The position numbers were made by a program, and so were the translations under genes. A DNA stretch of 64,000 bases from Pohlia nutans. Taxonomy: Eukaryota; Streptophyta; Bryopsida; Bryales; Mniaceae. Below, in pieces: positions 54,756 through 64,000 of the stretch. The stretch spans positions 3,164,501 to 3,228,500 of the forward strand of contig CM040086.1 of NCBI GenBank assembly GCA_022496805.1, written 5' to 3'. Position 1 is the stretch's first letter; the number at the start of each line of letters is the position of its first letter. The notes under the pieces are model-generated. The model was not told the DNA's origin, did no database searches, and saw only the letters and a list, made by a program, of their open reading frames with translations.

Positions 54756-57700
54756 CTAACCAACTCCACCTCCGCCACCGTCAGGATCCCTTGATTCAGT
54801 AGATCCCAAGTGCTCCTCAGTTGCTGTTGGAGCTCTAGACAAAGCACCTGGAAGAAAGGAGGTAAGAGCAGGATTTACAAGCATGCGCTGCACATCAGAA
54901 GGGCCAGCTCCACTATTCCATGCACTGGAGCTGACACCAGTATGACCGGCAAGATTTGGATAGTGTTGAGTAAAATACATGCCACCATCCCTTACACACT
55001 GCTGCAACAGGTCGTTCCCACTACTCAAGTGGGGTTGCGGTGCAGGTAACGAGGCAGCTAGTCCCAAAGTGGGATTGGCTTTCAAAGCATCGACAGCAAC
55101 TCCATTCGCAGCAGCTAAACCCTGCCTAACAAGGTCTGCCCACTGGTGGTCGTCAAGCCGTGGCTGGCCGATGTTTGAGTGAGATTGTAAACTGCGACTT
55201 TGATGCCAATCGGCAATGGCCATCAACGCATTAATCACAGTCCGAGGCACTTGTTGGCTGTTAGCCAATGACCCAGCTGTCGGCATTGCAAACGACTCCG
55301 CCTGGCCTCTACTAGTTCTACTGGCCGTCATGGAGCCTTGGTCACTACCACTTGTCGCATGAGTGATAGTATCATTTCTTCTGTCAGGTTCAGGTCTGGA
55401 CATATCTGCTGACGACAGTAGAGAGGCACCACCTCCAACTTGGTCATTCAGAGATGATCGGGGCTTATCCAAACCATGAACCATACTAGAAAGACCCTCA
55501 ATTCGAGAATGCTCAAGATGCTGGATCTTATGAGTGAATGAGGGCATAGCCTGCTCCAATTCTCCATCTCGTACTTCTCGAGACATCCGGGTTTCCTGCA
55601 TGCTGTGAAGCTCCGGCTCTGCTTCATTAGACTTGGGTACTGGACTCACCTGGGAATGCATACCATTCATGATGTTCCATAATCCCATACTCCCTGGATT
55701 AGCAAGTGGCGGCCATGCAGCTTGGCGCCCATCAGGCATGAAAGGAACGCCTCTGAAAGCAGATTCTTTCCCATACATTTTCGATGCTGTAGCAGCAGGA
55801 ACTGACATGCTTGTCACAGGAGAGGAAGATGAGGTATACACAGGAGGCTGCTGCAAAGACACCCTGTCAGCACAAGAAACAGGCAGACGTACTGCCGTTT
55901 GGGTTGCTACAGTTGAATTCGGCTGACAGAGAAGAGACTGGCCAAACAGCTTCACATCAGCAGGTCGAGATTGCTGGGACTCCGTTGGTGGCGATTGCAT
56001 TGGCCTTTGGGGAAGAGCTTGTGGACTGGCTCTCTGAACAACAGCACTCAACTGTTGCTCAATTGATGCTCGTGAAAATTCTCGTCGCTTTGAGGCTCCT
56101 CCTGATAAAATTGTACAACAGAGGTCAGTGCAACTGCAGAAGAGAACAAGGAGGACCATGAAGATGGACTCACAATGATGCTCAATTTATAACATAATAA
56201 TCTGCAATTTTGATAGAATTTCTGTCCAGGCAAGGTAACTAAGCACTGGATCAGTAAACAAGTATTCATCGTGAAGGGATAGAAAAAGTACCATTGCTGT
56301 TCATTCCCCGAAGTTCTCCAATCTCCTCCTGGTGATTCGAAGCTTCCCCAGAATTACTTGATACAGCACTTTGCACACTTCCTCTGAGTAATGTTTGTGA
56401 TGTTCCATGCTGCAGCTGGTCGTGCCGGTGTAGCAAACTTCCTTGCTGTAAAACAGGCGTGGATAAGGATTTGGTGAGCTGCTGAGGCAGTGGCACCAGA
56501 CCTTTTGGTTTTGTGGCTACCAGTGGCTGGAGTAGAGGAGCGTGCGAACTTTGGTGTTGATGAATATGAGCATGTACTTGGGCTTGGGCCTGCGCTTGGG
56601 CCTGAGCTTGAACCTGAACCTGTTCTTGCTGATGGTGTTGAAGCTGCTGCTGCTGCTGCTGCAACTGTTTAACAGCTTGTTGAAATTGCTGAAAAAGATC
56701 AACAGTGAAAATGTTTAGAACGCCATCAGCTGCAATAAAAACCACAAAATTATAATTTCAGCAGATGCTTAAATGAACCAATGACAAGGAGCAGAGGCAG
56801 TTGAATTACATGTTGTTGCTGCTGCTGCTGAAATAACACTTGCTGCTGATGATGATGCAATTGCTTGAACTGATTTGTCACTGGAGGATTACCAACTGGT
56901 AGGCTTTGATTCCCTATTTGCTGAACTGAAGAGGCTTGCTGTTGTTGACTGGGAGCTTGCTGAGCTTGAGGATGATGTACTACCTGCTGGTTCAGAAGCT
57001 GCTGTTGCTGTTGGCCCTGTTGTAGGACCACAACCTGTCACACAAAACAACTCAGCTACAACTTTCAAGAATATAAAAAATTTCCAGAACAAGGCATGTA
57101 CTTCAGATCAAGTCAAGGGTATAGATGTGTAATCAATTCCATACCTGCTGCTGTAGAGGGTGAAGCACACCCTTGTTGGTCTGGTGTTGCTGCTGTTGCT
57201 GAAGATGTGCTGCCGCTTGTTGTTGCATCATGTTTTGCAAAAGCTGCTGCTGGCTACGGGCCACCTGCAGATGAAACAATGCATAAGCATTGAGAGGCAA
57301 CCTCCTGTGTTACTTCGACAAAAATTCATGGCCATTGTCTGGTATATCAAAATCTAATAAGCCCTGGGATCTTAAAAAGACAACACACCATAACAAGGTC
57401 TCAATCCCTAAAAACCTGCTCGTAAGACAGTAGTTACTGTATACTAAATACTGCTCAAAACAAGCCATGGATTACAAATGAGAGAAGTACAAATCCAAGA
57501 TGTACAAACCTGGGCAGTTTGCAATTGATGTGCAGCTTGCTGTTGAAGGTTTGGTTGAGAATTATGCTGAACTCCTGCAGATTGCAAAGGCTGCTGTAGG
57601 CCAATGGACTGTGAGGACTTCTGCGACAGAGACGCTGCAAGTTGTTGCTGTAAGTTTGAATGAGGTGATCTTTGAAGTCCTGGGTTTGGGAACAAAGGCA

Positions 57701-60700
57701 GACCATGTTGGTGAAGAAACGGATAGAGACCCTGGGGATTTTGTGCAAATCCATTAGCATTACACATCTGGCGAATGAACTTCTGCACAGTCATTGGGTC
57801 TTCCATCCGCTGATTGAAAAGTGAGTACGCAAGGTTGTCAACTCCCACCGGGCTGGTCCCCATGCCCATAGTGCCGGCCATGCTTGGAAGGGCAGCCATT
57901 GCTGAATTCACCTTCTGAGAAGCAACATCTATGTCGGTTGGAAGAACAGAACCAGACTTCAACTCATTTGCGGTGGTCAATGAACCTACGTTATTGCTAC
58001 TGGTGTCAGAGTCGTCAGCTTTGCGTTTGCGACTTCCAGCTCCCCTTCCTCCAGAGATGTTCAGACCTTCCGGGTTCAACAGACCTAGCTTTGCCTTTGA
58101 GTTCTGAAAATAAGTCTTGATCTGGGTTAAAGATTTTGCAGGCAAACAATCACGCAGTCTCGTCCAATCCTTCCCATGGTTCCTAATGATATCAGCAAAT
58201 TTCTCTTTCTCCTCTTGAGTCCAGGACGTGGGCTCTCTCCTAGGCTTTGTTTCACCAGAACCGATCCTCCCAACTCTTTCCCTTACTTGTTGAGCGTTGT
58301 GTATAGACGAGGTTGTTGAAAATATAGCACCAGCAGAGTGAGACACAGCAGCAGGGACAGAGGGAAAAGAAGCTGAATCAGTGCTTGCTGACAAGGCCAC
58401 TTGAGGTGACCCCGGCTCAGGCTTAACAACAACAGTAGGAGTAGGCTTAGGTTCTTCTTGATCTGCTATCAGATCGGGAACTTTGACCAGCGTAGCAACG
58501 TCGTTCTCAACACCCGCTTCTGTCTCGCACTTCAGGGATTCAACAATCTTTTCAGCGCCTTTAGGAGCTTCACGTGCATCCTCCTCCTCAAGCAACCCAC
58601 TAGTTGCCAAACTAGCTGAATCACTTCCTGCAGGCAGCTCCTCAGCTTCCTCGACTTTAGGCACCTGTGGAATTAACTGTTCTTCCAAGTGATCTGACTC
58701 AGTCTTGACAAACGCTGGAGTTGATACTTCCGGCTCCTCTACACGACAATCATCCACGCTAGGAGCTGCGTCAGCAACCTCAGCTTCTGCATTCTCCACA
58801 CTTTCTATCAAACAAACAGAGGTTTCAACTGTATCCTCCTTTGTGAGAATGGCAGCAGCAGCTGGCTCAGGAGTTTCCTCCTCAATTACTTCCTCCTCAA
58901 TTACTTCCTCCTCAATTACTTCCTCCTCAATTACTTCCTCCTCAATCGTTCTTGAGTCTGGTAAATCCAAAGCATTTGCAATCTCCTCCTCTAGCTCATC
59001 ATCTTCAGAAGATTTGTTATCCTGATTTTCCTCTTCCATGGGAGTGGACACAGTATCCTCCTTAAAGCTTGTGACCTGTGCATCTTCAGATACTGCAGGC
59101 AACACTTCCTCCATCTGCTCATCAACACATTCCAAGTTCTTCACCAAAGCAGCTTCAGCAGAAGATTTTAACGTGACCTGGTACTTCTCGACAAGCTGGT
59201 CAAGACCCAAACGCTTGCGGGTCTTACTAAAAAACGACTTGCATTGGCCCAAACTCTTCGTTGATCCAACATGGAGTGCAATACTCTGGAAATTTTTTCC
59301 AAACATGGCAACAGCCTCTGTAAAAAGCTCCCTCTCCCTGTCGGTCCACTGCGCATCAGCCTGGACAAAAAAAAGCACACAGCACCACTTTATTTCTCAA
59401 ACGCTCATGCGCACGCACTTCAATACTAAACAAGAACAGCATCAATGAAGAGAACCTTGAAGTTGAAAAATCTCAAGGAAACTTTCATGAAAATGCCAAG
59501 AGATAAACTTCAATGAATCAGTACAACAACTCTGTACACAAAATTGTAAACCTGAGAACGGTTGAAAACTAGTTCAATTGTACAATGTGACGTAACAGAT
59601 TTCAACTGACCTCTTCACCAGCAGATTTTGCCAGATCTCGTCGAATATGCATACTCCGGGCACCCTTTGGTCCAGATGTGTGCTGCTCCATTGGCCCACT
59701 CCTTGCTACTGAAACTCCGTTTGACATTGCCTTGACCGAGCTTCTTTCTCGACTTATCTTCACATGAGGTTGTGTTGCAGAGCTCAGACCACACAAAGCA
59801 GTGGCTGGTGAAGATGTCATTCCAACAGCGGCAGAAAAACCTGCTGCGCTAGCTGGGACTGGCGGTGTTCCAGAGGACTTGCATTCTTTACCACTGAGTG
59901 ATTTCCCCAGTTCAAGAGTCGTGGGGAGACATGCAGGATCTAATGAAGAGCTTGTCCGCACGCGATCAAGAGGCTTGTGATGTATGCTACTCCTTACAGC
60001 TTTTGCGCCTACTGAGATGTGAGAAATTGTTACAACAGCTGGTGCTGCCTGTACATTCAAAGCTTCCGCACGTGCATGGGCATTTGCTTCTCTTTGCCGG
60101 CTACTAGTTGGCAAACCAGTGGCAAGGTATGATCCACGCACTCGTGAATAATCCCTCCTCTTCTTCAGCTGTTGTCTTCGCCTTATCTTTTCAAAATCCT
60201 CAGATTTCTGGTTACGGTAGTAAAACTCCACGCAGTCGGCTGTCGTTTTATACTCTAAATGTGAAGCAATCTTACTGAAGTTCTTGTTGTACACAGCAAA
60301 CTTTTCCAGAAACGTCCTTTTCTCTTCAGCTGACCAAGGATTCATGCATTTTCGCTCCATCTCCACCATCACTGGATCCTCAACAAGCGCATTCTTACTC
60401 ACAAATCTTCGTGCCATGCGCTCCCTTTCACCCAGAATCATAGCTGGCATTTTCAAGGCAGGCCTCAGTTGCCCCATAACTGGTTCCACCATCAGCTTCT
60501 TCATATGCTCTTCAGATACAGCCTCCAGTTTTCCCATACCTTCAAGAAAAAAACAGGAGTGCGTGAGCTGTGCCCAACTAAAGCTGGAAGTTCAATGACT
60601 GCATCACACCTGTGAACTGAATTTCTCAAAGACATCAAAATGTATTACAATATAATAATTTTAAAAAAACCCTAACGAAGAGAAAGGGTCAGAAACCTTT

Positions 60701-63700
60701 GCCACCAGCCCAAGATTGACGAGACCAAATAATATGAAGATCATTCGGAGGCCAACTACAGAAGGCTTAAACAATTTTCCAGAAAAGATTAGACCTACCT
60801 GGTTGTAGAGGCCTCAATCGCAGGGAAGACCGATTGCAGGGTAGTGGAGTACCATTTCGCTTCTCTAGCTCCCATCGGCGTACAGGCTTTGTACCTCTCT
60901 GCAATTGACTACCTCCAAATTGTTCCTGCCTCCAAGCGTCTTTAAGTGCTCGAAACCTCATTGTCAAAATTCTCTTAGTAAACATCAAAGACTTTTGTTG
61001 CTCTGACATCTTCTCCAACATCATCTCCTGGTTACGGTCATGTTTTTCAACATTTTCTTTCCAGACAGGTGATTCAGTAGGACAACTGTAAAGCTTTCCT
61101 TCTTGAAAGAAGTCCTGAGAGAAGAGGTGCAAAAATGATTGAGATGCTTGCTGCGCTTGCCTCTTATTTTCCTCCATCAAAGAGCTAACAACCGCCTGAA
61201 AATCTCGCATGATCATCCTATTGTTAGATTCTTCTTTGTCTTCTACCTCCGACTTTGACACGCAAATTACCTGATTCATCTGCTCGCCATTTGCCAAGTC
61301 TGCCTCAATAGGACTGGACATCAGACTCGCATCACTTTCAGAGTCATGCAATAGTCGAGTTAGCGTGACCTCTTCTAGCTTCTCTTCGTGCAATTCCCCT
61401 TCCTCAAGAGTAGCTACTTGATCCAACGTACTTCCATCTTCGCCTTCTACAGGTTTAGTGCCGAGACTATGGACTGTGTCCGCAACGGCTCCTTCTGCAT
61501 GAATTTTAGAGATGCACTCGGTCATATTTGAGGAATTTCGAATTGGAGACGCAACATGAATCAACTGAGAACTTTCTCTGCTATCACGAATAGTAGCAGA
61601 AGTCTCCACTTCATCTTCGTCCATAGCCTCAGGACCATCATATGCTTGTTCTGATTTATCCTCCACCACCATATCCTCGGGGGGTTCTCTATCCACATTC
61701 TTTCCATTCTCAACCTTTTCAAGTCTCACCAATTCTCTCTCCACCAGCTCAATCTCAGACTCGACTTTCTCAACTCTTAGCAATATAGCCTCCTTCGTCC
61801 AGACTGCCACATCTCCATTTGAAGAGACTTCCTGAGAGATATCCACAGCAGAGCTTTGCTCAATCAAAGAGGCCGATAATGGTGAAACTTGACAACTGCT
61901 GGGTTCTTTCAAAGTAGTAGGCTTGTCAACAGACTCAGAAGTATCAGGTTGCCGTATTGTGGCTTCCCAGGTAGATTCTACAACTGCGCAAGCATCAGAT
62001 CTCCTCACCACGTTCTCTGCCACCACAGAAGGGTTCAAACAAACAACTGGCCTCTCTGTTTCATCTACAACTTTCTCATTAAGTTTCCCTACTACTTCTT
62101 GCTCAATCGATTGAGAATCCAAAGTCGACTTCGACACACCTGCAAGAAAGCAGCCACGAAATTAGAAATTGTAACGGATGAAAAGAGCAGTTCACAAAGC
62201 TTCCGATTCAAAATAAAACTATCTCACAGAAAGCACCCGGGGCATGATTCTGACACTGAAAAACTGATGCTGCAAACTGCAAAATGGGAGAAAGACAAAG
62301 TGAGGTGTGGAGCAAGGAGAGACGAAGAGTGTCGACTGTCTACTGCACAACAAGAAAGAAGCAGAGACTTGTAAGGAATGAAACGTACTTTCCAGTGCCA
62401 GTTGTAGAGGTGAAGTAGTCGGCGTCGACACAGGTAGGGTGGTAGGATTTGACACGACAGAAACGGGGCTTTCCTCTGCTGCGTGCACTTCCTGAGTTTG
62501 TAGCACTTCTGTCGTAGTGCTAGAAACAACAGCAGTGAGAACTGATCTTCCGTTTTCGGATGCTGTGCCTCCTGAAGATGGAGTAACAGTCTCGTCTGTT
62601 TCCACAACCTTCTTTTTTTCATATTTAGCAAGTCCTTGACCCCAACCCAAGCGAGGGCGCTTGGGTGGAGAAGGATGGTTTCCATCATCACGAGGGGGCT
62701 CATGCACCGTTGAGGACGGGGTCGAGTGTGGTGAGTGTTGTGGAGAGGGTAAGCTACCAGATACATCCAGACCTTGAGGTCTTACCACAGACTCCTTTGA
62801 GCCCCCATTACTTGGAATATAAGCTGTAGATCGCGACGCACTAACGGAAGAGGACCTTTCCTTCCGTCTCCAGTCCAAGCCAAGAAGTGAGTCCTTGGTT
62901 CCTCCCAGAGTATCGCCAGAAAAACTGTCACGGCTACTGCTTCCATATCTATCGAGTCTGCTTCCATCTAAATCTTTGTCCCCTTGCGACCAGTCCCTGC
63001 CTGAGTCGTATTGAGAGAATTTTCCCTCCCTTCTACTGTAAGAGTCCGGCTTTCCGGACAACCTCTCACGATGATCCCTCTCTGATCTCTGAGAGGAGTC
63101 CCAACTACCACTGCTAATCAGTCCTTTCGACCTGTCTCTTTCCCAAGAAGTGTTCTCTACTTCGGACAGCACCTGAGAGTGATATGGTCGCACAGGCTGG
63201 TCGTTCGCAACCGAACTACCACCATCCCTACTATCTCCAGAACCGATAAAAGATTCTCTCTTGTGTCTCTCATCCAGGTCTTTGGAACGGTGGTCAAGAC
63301 CAGGACCGTTACTAAAGCCAGTATTTGCAACAGGACATCCTGAACCTGGATAAAAGTCTCTCTCAAATTTTCTTGCTAAACCGTTCTCGAGGGGAGGAAT
63401 AGAACCAAATGGCGAAGGCTCTCCTCGATGCCCAGCAGAGCCGTAACGCCCATTCTCGGTGTGAAAGCCGCTGTGTCGTCCTGCAAGCAAAAAGGCAAGT
63501 TAACACACCAGACATGGGTTGACGATGAAAACCAACTTTCCAAAAACGAAACCAAAAGACTTCCAAACAAGGTTAAAGGACGGAGGCTAAAGGACGGAGG
63601 CTACTCTAAGGAGAGTTGGAGAAAGAAATGGTCGAAGTTGTGAATAAGAGAGTGCTTAGACGTGTAATTATCCTTAGGAGACTATAGCAACATCAAAACA

Positions 63701-63998
63701 GAGGCATAGAGTACAAAATGAGAGCCTCAATTCAAGACGAAAGGAGTGACTCTTATAACAAAGACTTCCGGTCAGTCTTTAGAGAGCAAATGAACAGAAT
63801 ACTGCATGCAAATCAGACACATGGCAGAATACTTCACTCACCGTTAACTCGACGTTTGATCTGGGGTCCAAGACTTCCATTCACAGGGTGCAACCCGCCG
63901 AAAGCTCTATGATAGGGTGCTCCTGACGAAGGCCGATCAGAATTCCACTCTCTTTTACCTCCAATAATTCTGTCCCTGTCACCTCTATCTAACCTCAT
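54756..63998 (-). CDS. PWR: POWERDRESS-like NCoR-type SANT-domain corepressor, C-terminal 2485 aa or more
   Basis: Minus-strand exons: 63998-63842 (perhaps longer), 63480-62389, 62139-60799, 60539-59611, 59360-57510, 57264-57145, 57034-56810, 56688-56292, 56101-54756. All borders are GT-AG and the phases agree. Numbered from Met at 63998, which may be internal: KRPRLGWGQGLAKYEKKK near 330-347, a coiled coil (LRVEKVESEIELVERELVRL) near 530-560, SANT domains near 929-978 (NPWSAEEKRTFLEKFAVYNK), 1177-1229 (AQWTDRERELFTEAVAMFGK) and 1551-1600 (SWTQEEKEKFADIIRNHGKD), then Gln/His-rich exons near 1790-1990. This order matches plant POWERDRESS, the NCoR/SMRT-like nuclear partner of the histone deacetylase HDA9. 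The N-terminus is Ser/Arg/Asp-rich and disordered. Exon 5 has five tandem (I/V)EEEV-type repeats near 58880-58945. The protein is longer than I recall for Arabidopsis (about 1.7 kaa). Confidence 0.85.
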
Positions 63999-64000
63999 GT

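Noticed and set aside
58705..59025. Ser/Thr-rich ORF on the + strand
   Set aside because: It is the shadow of the acidic repeats of the corepressor on the other strand.
1..64000. CRISPR array, bacterial operon, virus or tRNA/rRNA genes
   Set aside because: Direct repeats found are intronic or minisatellite, not spacer-separated. The genes are spliced plant genes. I saw no tRNA cloverleaf or rRNA sequence.

Overview
The window is nuclear DNA of a land plant. Evidence is a CONSTANS-like B-box/CCT transcription factor, a plant-type acid lipase, a POWERDRESS/NCoR-like SANT protein and an FCP1-like phosphatase, all with short GT-AG introns. GC-rich exons sit in very AT-rich spacers. I cannot place it more precisely; a seed-free plant is a guess.

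Genes, left to right: the 3' end of an FCP1-like phosphatase (+, 3-383); a three-exon gene for a 480-residue protein of unknown function, perhaps related to the SMC5/6-associated ASAP1/Nse5-like family (+, 4203-7776); a gene fragment cut by a MITE (-, about 22878-23425); a three-exon BBX14-17/COL16-type gene (-, 25983-27916); a tentative small gene with a 20-nt micro-exon (-, about 45598-47179); a three-exon secreted triacylglycerol lipase (+, 48577-51802); and at least nine exons of a large POWERDRESS-like corepressor (-, 54756-63998, running to the window edge). They do not form a cluster with a common function.

Most of the rest is small DNA transposons. About 27 copies in some ten families start TTAACCC and end GGGTTAA with a TTAA target duplication, the hallmark of piggyBac-like elements. 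They cover roughly a fifth of the window, often sit in tandem sharing one TTAA, and nest inside each other. One has a clean paralogous empty site. There are also Stowaway MITEs (TA), PIF/Harbinger-like MITEs (TAA/TTA), a CACTA-type hairpin (TAT), two long-arm foldback elements with TA ends, a family starting AGGTAG (TA), a SINE, and one nearly full-length Tc1-type DD34E element with a broken transposase. No LTR retrotransposon was seen.

The most striking observation is intron 2 of the lipase gene. It consists exactly of a CAGTGATCTC-ended transposable element plus one copy of its 8-bp target duplication, GAGGTGGG. The two duplication copies supply the 5' and 3' splice sites, so splicing restores the pre-insertion reading frame. 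This is the introner mechanism, an intron made by a DNA transposon. A related copy of the same element lies in the intron of the gene at 4203-7776.
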